A stretch of 64,000 bases of DNA from Phascolarctos cinereus (lineage: Eukaryota; Chordata; Mammalia; Diprotodontia; Phascolarctidae), in the NCBI RefSeq assembly GCF_002099425.1, contig NW_018344164.1, forward strand, positions 2,231,001-2,295,000, in the 5' to 3' direction. A program made the translations under genes and the position numbers. Position 1 is the stretch's first letter, and the number at the start of each line of letters is the position of its first letter. Of this stretch, positions 22,966 through 34,192 are shown piece by piece. The notes under the pieces were generated by a model, which did no database searches, had not been told where the DNA came from, and saw only the letters and a program-made list of their open reading frames with translations.

Positions 22966-23699
22966 TACAAACATCTTCCATTAGACTAGCACTAAGTTTA
23001 GAAGCAGAGAATTGATTCACATTCCTCTTAACAAAGAATATGTGAACTAATTACAAGTACAATAGGGAGAAAGAGGCAAGATATCCATCCTGAGAGTGGG
23101 AGATGAAAGGCACCAAATAGCCAGAGAGAGATAAGTAACAGAAAGTTTGGAAAGGGAAAATAATTCAGAATATGCCAACCAAGCAATGAGTTTCAAGGGC
23201 ATGCATGGTTCCTTTAGGAGTGGTGCCGGGTGGAAATTCACTAACTACACAGAGGAATCACAACTCTAACAAAAGCCTTCATGTATTTTTAAGCTATTAA
23301 AGCTTAATCAGGTACTGAATTGTTTTAAGCTATTATAGCTGCCCCGAGACATTTGGGACAAGCTATACAGTCCCTGCTCTGTTATCTACTCCTAGATTGT
23401 TGGAATTTATCTTCTCCATACAAATTTCACCGAGTCAGCATCCTTGAGTATTTGCTCAGTCGAGGTCTCAAGTCCCTCTTTGCAACAGAAACATATGGCC
23501 ATCTGCTCTGCTTCTGGAAAGAATTGAAAGAAGACAGAACTTGCACCAATCCAAGAAAGAGCAGGCTATTCAAGGCATGGAGTGAATTGGGAGGGAAGGG
23601 CAGGATGGGGAAATTGGATGGGTTCCCAGCTCTTCTTGAATCAGTTACTCCCAATATAGCATTGTTATTTTCCAAATGAATTCTAAGTGAAAAATCAAG

Positions 23700-23835
23700 C
23701 ACACCTCTATTTGCTGTGTGACACCAGATACGTCACTTAACCTCTCTAGGCCTCAGTTTCTTTGTCTGTAAAGTGAGGGGGCTGGACTCAGTAACCTCTA
23801 AAGTCACTTCTAGGGCTAATGCTATGCCTTGATCC
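23700..23835 (+). repeat. MIR SINE within 3' UTR
   Basis: TTGCTGTGTGACACCAGATA, GCCTCAGTTTCTTTGTCTGT, GGGGCTGGACTCAGTAACCT. It is the last repeat before the repeat-poor block. Confidence 0.75.
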
Positions 23836-25162
23836 TTTGCGTAATGCAAAAGTTGTGTCTAAAGCTTAATGAAAAGTCCCTGTGGGATTACCCATGCCTC
23901 CCTTGATGTGAACTCCCACAGCTGGTCCCATGCAAAGTGTGCTTAGGCTGCATCAACACAGCACAAAGGAAGAGATTATTCGATAGTTATCCTGATATTC
24001 CAATTGATGTAAACAGCCAGATTGACTTAGGCCTGAAACCTTAAATCTAAATTAGTCTGGCTGGCTATCTACAGGGATTAAATCATTTGGAAAGGGGTGA
24101 GCTTTGGAAGTCCTGTTCACAATGTATCAACCTCAGTCTTTGTGTATCGCACTCAACTACGCAAGTCATCTCAGAACTCCATCCCATGAAAGCCAATTGT
24201 GAGGGGATGCCTTGGATTTTTTTTTTCCCTTATGCCAGGACTTTAGATTCAAGTATATCTCTGGATGAACAGAATTTTCCTCTTGCCTTTGAGGATGACA
24301 TTCTAATGAATCTGAAGATTTCTGTGGGACCAGATTTCTCACTTATAAACCCCTTAACTATGGGGAATGTTTGGTGTGTGTGATCTCTATTTCTGCTCAT
24401 CAGCTTAGCAGTATTTCCAAGCCCACTGCAAATGGCGATCTCTTCATTTCCTTTATGGTTCTACCAAAAACACCGTGTGCCGCAGCCGAGCTTTTTGTGG
24501 TCAAGTGAGCTTTGCTCCTTAGCAACACGCTTCAAATTTTAACTCCCCAGTCCTGCGATGTGCAGACATCTGGGTCTGGAGCAATGCCTATGCAGTTTTC
24601 CATGTGCTAATTATATTGTAGGTAACACTCTGCCAAGCTCTAGGATTTTTAGAAACCCAACTCTACTCCAACCATGCTAACCGTGAGCTTTTCTTGTGAC
24701 TTGGGTGTATAAGCATCAACAATCTCCCGGTCCCCTCCTCTCTACCCCATCCCCAGATCCTGCCTTTTTGGAGCTACTGGTCACTCTCAAAATGTGTCAT
24801 TGTTAGTGATGTATTTTTATTCTATGGAACGCTAATCTGTTTATGTCATACTGACCTTAAGTTGCATGAATCATAAATTTGAAAATCAATCTTATGGTTT
24901 TGAAATGTAGCCAGCATTTGTAAGGCTAAACCTTTTTCATTAACTGAACTTCAATGAGCAACCAAGGATTATTTACCCTTCAAAAGGAGAGCAAAGGCAA
25001 ACATTTGAAATTGTGTCACCCTTTTCAAAGACTAAGTCCATCGGGTCCTCAAATAAGCTCTTAATTTTTCCTGTTATTTGAATAATATGGAAATGTAGTG
25101 TTTCTTTTGATAGCAAGATAATATGATCGGTATTTAAATTTTATAGAAATGAATTTTATCAT

Positions 25163-25169
25163 ACTGTGA
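25163..25169 (+). promoter_or_regulatory. miR-27 seed match in THRB 3' UTR
   Basis: ACTGTGA is the full 7-mer complement of the miR-27a/b seed. It sits in the AT-rich, repeat-free distal 3' UTR. TR-beta has been reported as a miR-27a target in heart, so the site is plausible; a 7-mer also arises by chance about once in 16 kb. Confidence 0.4.
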
Positions 25170-25901
25170 TGTAGATATTTATTTTCCAGGTAAGAAGCCA
25201 CCCAGTATGTATTTTTTACAATGGAAAATTTTGCTTTTAATCTTAAAAAAATTAAAAAATTAAAACATAAAAAGTACAAATATACACAAAACAAACTTTA
25301 AAAAAAGGTTTGGCCTTATCACAGAATTTTTCCTGTGCTATACCAATGTTTGCAGATGCAAAAAGTATGAATTTCTCTTGTGTCTCCACATTGACATTGT
25401 ATGTCGCCTTCAGAAGCATTATTGTGCAGGTAAAAATACGCTGTTTGTGTCTTTCCATCACACAGTTTACCTACTTTAAAAAAAAAAAAAAGGAACCCTT
25501 CTTATGCACAAGACAATCAAAGATATGTCTGTATCCTTCCAGGACACGGATAGAACTCTTGTAATTACTGAGCACAATGTAAGACAGAAAGAAAGAAAAA
25601 AAGACACTCGAATTATACAGGTAATGTTGGTCTAGAAAACATCAGGGCATGAATAAGCTAACCTCCTGCTACCTTCTTCCTCTTTGGATTCCTCCTTCTG
25701 AACTCGGCATTTTTTGATAACCAAATTAGCGCTTTCCTGAAAGAAAACTACCCTCCTTGGTTTCCTTTTCATGCCCTGAAAGCAAGAGAAATCACCATAA
25801 TCGAGTGTAAGCTTTTCAGTCTTTGGACGATGTATTTTTTTTTTGCAAACAGTGTTAAGTGATATTGCTAGATTGGTAATATTTTTTCAGCCTAAAAGTA
25901 T

Positions 25902-25907
25902 ATTAAA
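25902..25907 (+). promoter_or_regulatory. THRB: Candidate poly(A) signal ATTAAA
   Basis: ATTAAA is the commonest variant poly(A) hexamer. It lies in the repeat-poor distal segment after the THRB stop, about 100 bp before a second ATTAAA. Use is not proven. Confidence 0.35.
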
Positions 25908-26006
25908 GAAAAAAATCTGTGATTGAAATGTTTTAAACTATCCAAAAGAAAAAATTTGTATATTTGGGGGAAAAAATGAATTTTTACATAGCTTTTGTAT
26001 GCAGAT

Positions 26007-26012
26007 ATTAAA
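26007..26012 (+). promoter_or_regulatory. THRB: Candidate distal poly(A) signal ATTAAA
   Basis: Second ATTAAA, followed within 50 bp by a T/G-containing stretch and then an A-rich run at 26059-26096. It is the last good hexamer before the sequence changes character, so it is my preferred THRB 3' end. Confidence 0.4.
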
Positions 26013-26099
26013 ATGTAATTATGAATATAGTGGGCATAGATAAACTTGTAAGCTTAAATTCAAAAAAAAAAGAAAAGAAAAGAAAGAAAGAAAAAAGCT

Positions 26100-27160
26100 T
26101 ATAACTGAAAAAACATAACTTTTCCTGTCTCTTTCTTTATGAGTCACTCATTAAATAATCAGAAGGATGCCTCAAATGGTAAAATGTTAATCAGATGGGA
26201 TAGCAATCCGAAGGCTTCATTTACAAACCTGTGCTGGAGTCCTAAGGTGAACCAGGGGAGGTACAGTTATCCTTTGCACAGCATGAAGATTAGGGACAGG
26301 TGCCCTCACAATCTGGAAAATCCGCATAAAATTTTTTGGCCCCTCCCTTCGTACCAGAGAAGAAATCTGAATTATTATGGTATTAAAAGATAAGATATGT
26401 TGATATCATAGAATACTTTACATATATTTTATGCATTTCTGAGTTTCTAATTTTTTTCTGTGTTGTCTGCTGGCCTTTATGTGTCGAAAACTCCCCCCAA
26501 ATTCCCATTTAATTTCTTTTACCAATCCGAGATATATGGAAACCAGGATGGAGAAAGTCACGATGTGGAAGAGATAACTATAAATGGAACAGAAAAGAAT
26601 GGAAGGTGGGGTGGGGGGAAGGTAGATGTGCTGGTAAATGTTTATCGAGTGCCTTTCTGAAACACATGACACTTTTAAATTTAATTTGCCTTATTAATAT
26701 TTTCTCTGCTGCTTTCTTAAGTCTAGACAATCAACAAAACGGTAAATCAAGCCCTGATCTGTGGTCTTTGCCAGTTTCCAAAGCATACTCACCCTGAAAA
26801 TCCTGTTTTTAGCTGGCTCCCTCACACCCCTGGAAGCTGGGGGGAGAGGGGAAGGGGAGGGGTGTTAGAGTAAGTAAGCAGTCTAGACACAATCAAGAAA
26901 AAAAAGCACAAAGATTGGGCACGTGGGTAGGCACTAATTTGCAACCCGGCAGAAGATCACAGGGAAAGGGACTGCTGAGTACAGTCATCCTTTTCAATCT
27001 CTTGTCCCAACTGTTTCCCCAGTAACTTCTGGAGGAAAAAAAAAATATTGATGTGTACATGTCCATTGATGATATACAGTCCAGTCTCTTAATCCTTCTG
27101 CATCTCACTCTCCAGGTGATGCCTTAGGCGCAAGGAAATCCAAGGTTGAACACAACTAAA
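26100..27160. other. Intergenic sequence, nothing recognised
   Basis: AT-rich DNA with A-runs near 26060-26096. No gene or repeat assigned. Confidence 0.45.
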
Positions 27161-27164
27161 CCCA

Positions 27165-27300
27165 GCTAGTCAATCAGTATTTATTAAGCACGTATTATTT
27201 GCTAAGCACTGGGGATACAAAAAGAGGCCAAAAAAAAAAACCCAGTTCCTGCGCTCAAAGAGTTTTTTACAGTCTAATAGAGGAACCTACAAGCAAACAA
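27165..27300 (-). repeat. L2 LINE 3' end
   Basis: Antisense: TATTTATTAAGCACGTATTA, TTTGCTAAGCACTGGGGATA, TCCTGCGCTCAAAGAG. Confidence 0.8.
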
Positions 27301-27399
27301 ATCGGTACAAACAAAAATCTAAGAAACAAATACTAAACCTTGAACGTGAAGGGAACCAATGGAAGATAAAACTTTCCAAATAAAGTCTTTTACTTCTTT

Positions 27400-27790
27400 T
27401 CTTTTTTCTTTTCAAAGAAAAGAAACGCATTTATCCAAATGGCGAAACAGAAATCAGAGAAAATATACATAAGAAAATACGTACCAGACGGTAGAGAGTG
27501 AAGGAGCTCTGCAATCGAGAGAAAGGTAACGATCTCACCATACGGGAATTCCCCGAATTCGCAGGAGACCCTGCCCAGGAGACCCCATTCTTTCCACTCA
27601 AGGACTGAGTTGCACGAGAAAAATCTAAAAACCCGCATTTCCTTGTGGTACTACTGCTTAATTCAGTTCTACGTTGTCAGTCCGCATTGCGACAGCCTTG
27701 CCTAAGAACCTAGCATGGCGACCACACGAAGAAAGATGAGTCAAGTTTTGAAGAGTTTTCACGGACTTCCACAACTACAAGTCAGCCTCG
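27400..27790. other. CpG-retaining segment of unknown origin
   Basis: About 17 CpG dinucleotides in under 400 bp of moderate GC, whereas neighbouring kilobases have few. An 82-residue open frame lies on the - strand but has no family I recognise. It could be a young insertion not yet CpG-decayed, or an unmethylated regulatory element. Confidence 0.4.
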
Positions 27791-28014
27791 CTTGGGGTAT
27801 ACTCGGATGGTGAGGCTCAGTTGTTTTGGTTTGTTTGGGTGTTTTTAATCCACTAGCATTCATGATTCCTTTTACACCAGGGGACTTCTCCTGCACATTT
27901 AGTGGAAGCCAAAGCAAAAATCTGAAGAAGTTAGAGAAAATCTAACCTTCAAAGAGAGACCCAAGCTTATGAAGTGGTCACTGGGTTATTTGTAGCTTGT
28001 TATATACTTCAAAT

Positions 28015-28450
<436 letters not shown>

Positions 28451-28451
28451 A

Positions 28452-28735
28452 AATTTAGCTATTCTCAACAATACCATGATCCAAGATAATCCCAAAGGAC
28501 TCATGATGAAGCATGATATCTACTTCCAGAGAAAGAACTGATATTGATTGAATACGGATTGAAGCACACTATTTTTCACTTTATTTTATTTGAGTCTTTC
28601 TGTACTAAATGACTAATATGGAAATGTTTTACATAATTACTCATGTATAACCTACATCTGATTACTTACTGGCTCAGGGAAGGGGAAGGGGAGGGAGGGA
28701 GGAAGGGATAAAATTTGGAACTCAAAATTTTAAAT
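28452..28735 (+). repeat. Marsupial L1 3' end
   Basis: ACCATGATCCAAGATAATCC, CAGAGAAAGAACTGATATTG, GACTAATATGGAAATGTTTT, AATTTGGAACTCAAAATTTT matches the L1 3' UTR at 46934. Confidence 0.85.
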
Positions 28736-28746
28736 AAGAATGTCAA

Positions 28747-28805
28747 TGACCCTGGGCAAGTCACTTAACCCCAATTGCCTAAAAAACAAACAAACAAACG
28801 AAAAA
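28747..28805 (+). mobile_element. 5'-truncated tRNA SINE with target duplication
   Basis: Only the last part of the SINE is present (GACCCTGGGCAAGTCACTTA, ACCCCAATTGCCT, A-rich tail). AAGAATGTCAA at 28736-28746 and 28806-28816 flanks it. Confidence 0.88.
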
Positions 28806-28819
28806 AAGAATGTCAAAAA

Positions 28820-29049
28820 ATTTAGGGGGAGTGGCGATTGGCAAAATACAGAATCTGATCATGCATTTAGCATGGGAGCAGTTGCCAACCTTTGTAAAGA
28901 TATCCCTGGGTTCCTGGGCTCCCCACACAGATCCCCATTGATTAAGAAAACACATACTGCCAAAAAGACACATGGATTGAGTAAAGCCTTTAAATGAATT
29001 TGAATTTTATTCATCACAATGTTATCTACAAACATTTGACAGATAGCAA

Positions 29050-29111
<62 letters not shown>

Positions 29112-29785
29112 CACACACACACACACACAAGACATTTATTCAGTCTGCTGAAGATGTTTGCTTCTGTATTATGCTGAGTCACACACAGGGTTTGTTGGGT
29201 TTGTTGGAGTTAAATAAAGATCAAAGTAACCATGATTGGTGTACATGTGGATTCATAAACTCCTTGCAATAACTCTAAGGTCCCCTAAGGATTCCAAGGA
29301 CCAAAGGTTGACAAGCACTGAAGTATTCAGGAACCAGCACTCCTTAAATCTTATGTCAAAGGGGAAAAAATTTCCATTCATCTGTGGGATATCTACTGAA
29401 TACCTGGAGCGGGGAAATGACCCAGTATGAATACTTAAACATTCCTGTTCCAAACATCGAGAATTCCCCAAAGACTTATAATTCACTCTGTGGTAAGCTT
29501 TTTAAATGGGTTGACAATCAATGAGGACTGATTATTCATTTGCCTAAATCTTCTTACAGGCTTCACATGAGAGATTCCAATGGAGAGGGACTGTTTGCTC
29601 ATTAACCAAAGCAGAACCCATCTTGAACTGAACCTTAGGAATCTTGTTGGTGATTTTCATTACATTGTAAGGCCAAAAATTTTCTCTGTGAACACATCTC
29701 TGAAATGATCATGGAAGTCATTGGAAAAGTACAGTTCTCTATAGATCTGTTTTTAAAACATACTCAAGAATACATCTAATGTATA
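28820..29785. other. Intergenic sequence with (TA)n(CA)n array
   Basis: Apart from the dinucleotide array at 29053-29129 I recognise nothing. Confidence 0.45.
29053..29129 (+). repeat. (TA)n(CA)n compound microsatellite
   Basis: About 26 TA units followed by about 12 CA units. Confidence 0.97.
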
Positions 29786-29789
29786 AAAT

Positions 29790-29920
29790 GGAAGAGGTTC
29801 ATTCAATAAATATTTTGTTCAGTGAGTATTTATTGAATGCCTACTATTTATAGGCATCTGGAGAAATCAAACATTGCATAGACATAGTCCCTGACTTCAC
29901 AGAAGTTACTTGTGTTCTGC
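29790..29920 (-). repeat. L2 LINE 3' end
   Basis: Antisense: GTATTTATTGAATGCCTACT, CATAGTCCCTGACTTCACAG. Confidence 0.6.
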
Positions 29921-30131
29921 TGTAGATGCCCTGTCCATCAAAGTACTGTAGGTTTCTCCTTTTCTTTTGATTTCCCTACAAATGGAGGTCTTGCCCTTTC
30001 CTATAATTCCCATCTCAATGGCAAATGATGGGTATCGCATTAAACAGAAGAACTGATGTAGCCCCTTCTTAGCATGTGCCAGTGTCCCCCCAGTGGGCAG
30101 CTTCATTGGCTCCTGTGAGAGAGAAGAAGAA

Positions 30132-30269
30132 TGGGGCAGCTAGGTGGCGCAGTGGATAGAGCACTGGCCCTGGAGCCAGGAGGACCCAAGTTTAAATCTG
30201 ATCTCAGACACTTGACACTTACTAGCTGCGTTACCCTAGGCAAGTCACTTAACCCTGATTGCCTAACCA

Positions 30270-30270
<1 letters not shown>
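30132..30270 (+). repeat. tRNA SINE (WALLSI/WSINE type)
   Basis: GGGGCAGCTAGGTGGCGCAG head, GAGCACTGGCCCTGGAGCCA, CAAGTCACTTAACCCTGATT. Its tail has become the GA array that follows. Confidence 0.88.
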
Positions 30271-30346
<76 letters not shown>

Positions 30347-30348
30347 AA
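30271..30348 (+). repeat. (GA)n microsatellite on SINE tail
   Basis: About 38 GA units seeded at the 3' tail of the SINE. Confidence 0.95.
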
Positions 30349-30823
30349 TATTTAGAACAAGCAAGACCCTGCAGTGTTAAGCCACCCTGAAGAAGAACAT
30401 GACCTCCCAGCATCCTGCTATAGAGATGCAGGATACAAGGGCCTGATCAGACCTCTATTCCACCTAGACAAACTTTCTTTTCCAGGTCTCCACCTCCACT
30501 TGAGATTTGGGTGAGTCCTTATTTGAAGCCTTTTAGTTTTATAGCAAGATGCACCCAAGAGAGTCTGAAAGGTTTGTTTTCAGTTTGGAGACCAAGTCTT
30601 TCTTTTCCACAGAACATTGCATTTAAGGGGGGGGGGGAGCATTCCTCATTCCTCTGAGCAGTCCCATGAAATGGGAATTCAAAAGGATTTTCAGTAGGGA
30701 CAATCTGAGCAGCAGGCAGGGTATGGCAAGCAAATCACCTTTTCACTGTATCATTGAGCTAATACCTGACATTGACATAGTGCTTTTAGGTTTACAAAAC
30801 ACTTCCCTGATGATTGCTCTGTG

Positions 30824-31380
30824 AGAAGGAAGGAAGGAAGGAAGGAAGGAAGGAAGGAAGGAAGGAAGGAAGGAAGGAAGGAAGGAAGGAAGGAAGGAAG
30901 GAAGGAAGGAAGGAAGGAAGGAAGGAAGGAAGGAAGGAAGGAAGGAAGGAAGGAAGGAGGAAGGAGGGAGGGAGGGAGGGGGAGGGAGGGAGGGAGGGAG
31001 GGAGGGAAGGGAAGGGAAGGGAAGGGAAGGGAAGGGAAGGGAAGGGAAGGGAAGGGAAGGGAAGGGAAGGGAAGGGAAGGGAAGGGAAGGAGGGAAGGGG
31101 GAAGGGAAGGGAAGGAGGGAAGGAGGAAGGGAGAAAGAGAGGAAAGAAAGAAAGAGAGAGAGAGAGAGGAGGGAGGGAGGGAGGGAAGGAAGGAAGGAAG
31201 GAAGGAAGGAAGGAAGGAAGGGAGGGAGGAAGGAAGGAAGGAAGGAAGGAAGGAAGGAAGGAAGGAAGGAAGGAAGGAAGGGAGGAAGGAAGGGAGGAAG
31301 GGCAAGGAAGGAAAGGAAGAAGGAAGGAAAGGGAAGGAAAGAAAGAAAAAGGAAGAGAGAAAGAAAAGAAAGGGAGGAAG
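30824..31380 (+). repeat. (GGAA)n/(GGGAA)n polypurine tract
   Basis: 33 nearly perfect GGAA units (30826-30957), then GGGA, about 17 GGGAA units, AGAGAG, and a second GGAA run. Open frames of 200 or more residues on both strands come from the repeat. Confidence 0.97.
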
Positions 31381-31384
31381 ACAT

Positions 31385-32145
31385 AGAAAAGAAAGAACAT
31401 TTTTTATAGTTGGTAAAGGGCATTTCACTTTTTATGCTACATTTCTCTTTTGCTATGTTTCAGCAACATATTTAGTAGTCATTAATAGGAAGAATGAGAA
31501 GCAGCTCAGCCTACTGGACACAAAGCTAATCTTGGTTCTAAGAAGGCCAGATTTCAAGTCCTTCCTCCAGCACTTTACTGGCTAAAGAAGCCACTTCAAA
31601 AGGCTCTAGGCAATTCCCTACGACTAGGAAGTCAAGAGGATACTGCCTTGGTATAGAGGGTTTCCACATTTGAGAATTCACTGTACAAATGAGATCAGAG
31701 ATCCAGTCCCTATCCCCTAATAGGAAGAATGGAAAGGAAGATACATATTGGAAAGTTGTCCAACTTTTTTGTTGGATTCCATAGAATTGAATGGGTAGAG
31801 AAAAAATTTCTTCCCATACATGCCTTCCTAAATATATGTGTGTACATATACATATACATATACATATATATAGAAATATGTGTGTATACCACCTATATAC
31901 CACAACAGGTGATTCAATTTCAACCTTTAGCATCCTGTATAACATGAATCATAACAAGCTTTCAAAAAGACTTGGAGAGAGATTCTAGGATTCTTTTCCA
32001 CAACTGAAAATCAAAGCAAAGTAGATCCTTTGCATTATAAGGTTTCTGATAGTTCAAAAACTAAACAGGGCCCATTTACTGGTAAGTGGACCTCCCTATG
32101 AGAATTAAGTTGAACTTTGGAAAATTCAAGTCACTTCTCCAGCTA
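31385..32145. other. Intergenic sequence, mostly unassigned
   Basis: A diverged MIR-like piece may lie at 31490-31630 (AATCTTGGTTCTAAGAAGGC). A short CATATA array is at 31845-31885. Otherwise nothing recognised. Confidence 0.4.
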
Positions 32146-32376
32146 GAGGAGGAGGAGAAAGAGGAGGAACAGGAGAAGGAAGAGGAGGATGAGAAGAAGA
32201 AGAAGAAGAAGAAGAAGAAGAAGAAGAAGAAGAAGAAGAAGAAGAAGAAGAAGAAGAAGAAGAAGAAGAAGAAGAAGAAGAGGAGGAGAGGAGGAGGAGG
32301 AGGAGGAGGAGGAGGAGGAGGAGAGGAGGAGGAGGAGGAGGAGGAGGAGGAGGAGGAGGAGGAGAAAGGAAGGAAG
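32146..32376 (+). repeat. (GAA)n/(GGA)n tract
   Basis: About 30 perfect AAG units at 32191-32281 followed by about 30 GGA units. Poly-Lys/Arg/Glu open frames are artefacts. Confidence 0.97.
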
Positions 32377-32552
32377 GGAGCCATCAGCAAAATCAGCCAT
32401 TCCATGCTGAGAGCTGCCGTACCAAAGTGTGCACCAAGGTGGCTGAGCCAAGATGGCTCCCAAGGTGATTCATTTTCATTTTTTAGTTAGGTAACACGAC
32501 TTTTTGTTCTTTGACTGCTGAGAGCCACCGTTTCCATATGCTTTTCTTCCTG

Positions 32553-32670
32553 CAGGAAGAGAAGAGAAAGGAATGGGGGGGAAGGAAGAGAAGGGAAAAG
32601 AAGGGAAGTGGGAAGGGAAGGGAAGAAAAGGCATAAGAGAAGGGAAGGAAGGGGAAGGGAATTGGAAAGA
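32553..32670 (+). repeat. GGGAA-rich polypurine tract
   Basis: Irregular GGGAA/GGAAAA purine run of about 115 bp. Confidence 0.85.
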
Positions 32671-32969
32671 GGAAGGAAATTGTACATTCAGTATGTATAA
32701 CATAGTCTTGGGAAACATCATAAAGAGTTCACCAAAAGTGACCACCAGGCCATTCCTTTTTTCAACACGTAACTGTTTTCCAGCAACAACTCTTGAAACT
32801 TTCTACTCAGATACCTCAGAGGGATCGCTATCTACACTAGTGAAAGGAGGACCTGCCATATGACCTCTGAGGGTGTGAAGTGAGAGACTTTGTCTGTAAA
32901 CATATAGATCATATCTTGTATAGCAAGCACAATTGACCCAGAGACTTAGAGGCAACATCTTCATTCTAG

Positions 32970-33140
32970 ACTCATAAATCTAAAGCTGGAAGAGATCTCA
33001 AAGATCCCTCTTCTTACAGAGGAAACTGAAGCCCAGGAGGGTAAGTGACTTGCAGAAGGTCACACAGGTAGGAAGGTACAGAGAAATTTGAATGCAGGTC
33101 CACTGGGTCCAGAGCTAGCACTCTCCACTGCCAACCACTT
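32970..33140 (-). repeat. MIR-family SINE
   Basis: Antisense: AAATCTAAAGCTGGAAGAGA, AAGTGACTTGCAGAAGGTCA, CAGGTCCACTGGGTCC. Confidence 0.75.
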
Positions 33141-33149
33141 AAAGCATTG

Positions 33150-33430
33150 ATTTTCTTTAGGAAGGAAACAAGCATCTATTAAGCACCTACTATGTGTCAG
33201 GCACTGTAGTGAGCACTTTACAAATATTATCTTATTTGATCCTCACAACAACCCTTAGAGGTAGGTGTTGTTATTATCCCCATTTTCACAGTTAAGGAAA
33301 CCGAGGCAGATAGTGGTTATGTGGCTTGCCCAGGGTCACACAGCTAGGAAGTTTCTGAGGCTGGATTTAAACTCAGGCCTTCCTGACTCCAGGCCCAGTG
33401 AGCTATTCACTGAGCCACCTGGCTGCCTCT
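33150..33430 (-). repeat. MIR-family SINE, full length
   Basis: Complete antisense copy: TATTAAGCACCTACTATGTG, TTTGATCCTCACAACAACCC, TGCCCAGGGTCACACAGCTA, CTGACTCCAGGCCCAGTGAG, GAGCCACCTGGCTGCC. Confidence 0.9.
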
Positions 33431-33590
33431 TTAGGCTGTATCTGAGAGAGCAAATCAATCTGTTTGATTTGGACAGTTGAATCAAATAACTACTTTGTGG
33501 CTGGGCAGAGAGGGCATGGGTTGATCCCTCAGTGCAGTTATTTAATGTGGTGCAGACCAGTTTGAACTCAGATATTTCCCATGAATGGGA

Positions 33591-34170
33591 TGTCTCAGTG
33601 AAGATTTCTCAGTGTAATTAAGGTAATGAGTTCAGAAGGTAGGATAGGGTTAAGAATAGATTTCTGTGAGGCTTTTTTTTTAGTGACATATATCAGTACT
33701 TAAAATTTGTCTCGTGGTTAAGTCTTAACTTGCTTTTTAATCTTATTCAAATGCATCTTTGCCCCCAAAGGAATCTGGCTCCAGAAAACCCTTAAAAGGT
33801 TCCTTTTCTATTCCCCTTATCCCCCTTTGACAGGATCTTACTCAGATGTCTTCCAGTTCCCAGCATTGTCTGTTCAATCCCTGAGACCTTCCAAAACAAT
33901 TGTAAATTAGAGTCTGGTGTGTGAGATTGGGAGCCGAATTAACGGACAGTTGGGGGGTGGAGGGGGGAATTGAGTCTTCAGGGTTATATAAACTGATTTC
34001 TACCTCTGTGAGCTGTCTCCTCTCATCAGAGCCATTGGTGTGAGGACACCCAAATCTCGAGATTTGAAATAATAATAATTATTATTATAGCTATAATAAA
34101 TTAACTTTCTGTTTCTCCTTGGACACCTCTGTGTTTTGTTTTATTTTTAATTTGAGTGGCATCCCACACA
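33591..34170 (+). repeat. 5' LTR
   Basis: Begins TGTCTCAGTG and ends CCCACACA. A TATATAA box lies near 33985 and an AATAAA signal at 34095-34100, so U3, R and U5 can be placed in order. It aligns end to end with 40348-40927. Confidence 0.92.
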
Positions 34171-34173
34171 GTT

Positions 34174-34192
34174 TGGTGCATTGGCCGGGAAT
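34174..34192 (+). other. Primer-binding site, tRNA-Gly
   Basis: TGGTGCATTGGCCGGGAAT is the exact complement of the last 19 bases of vertebrate tRNA-Gly(GCC) including CCA. It starts three bases after the 5' LTR, the standard position. Confidence 0.9.

Larger units (their letters stand above)
20218..26050 (+). other. THRB: THRB 3' untranslated region (end inferred)
   Basis: The sequence after the TAA stop continues as non-coding DNA with no splice acceptor needed. THRB mRNAs in mammals are known for a 3' UTR of several kilobases. Here 20218-23840 carries MIR, Mar1 and L2 insertions. From about 23840 to 26050 the sequence is almost free of repeats, AT-rich and ends near two ATTAAA hexamers. 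I therefore place the end near 26050. This is an inference; an earlier polyadenylation site, for example after AATAAA at 22028-22033, is possible. Confidence 0.6.
23840..26050 (+). other. THRB: Repeat-poor distal 3' UTR block
   Basis: 2.2 kb with no SINE or LINE in a window where such gaps are rare, AT-rich and with many short A/T runs. This contrast suggests selection against insertions, as expected for a regulated 3' UTR. Confidence 0.5.

Noticed and set aside
30743-31585. Open frames of up to 254 residues
   Set aside because: All are read-through of the GGAA/GGGAA array, open in several frames at once.
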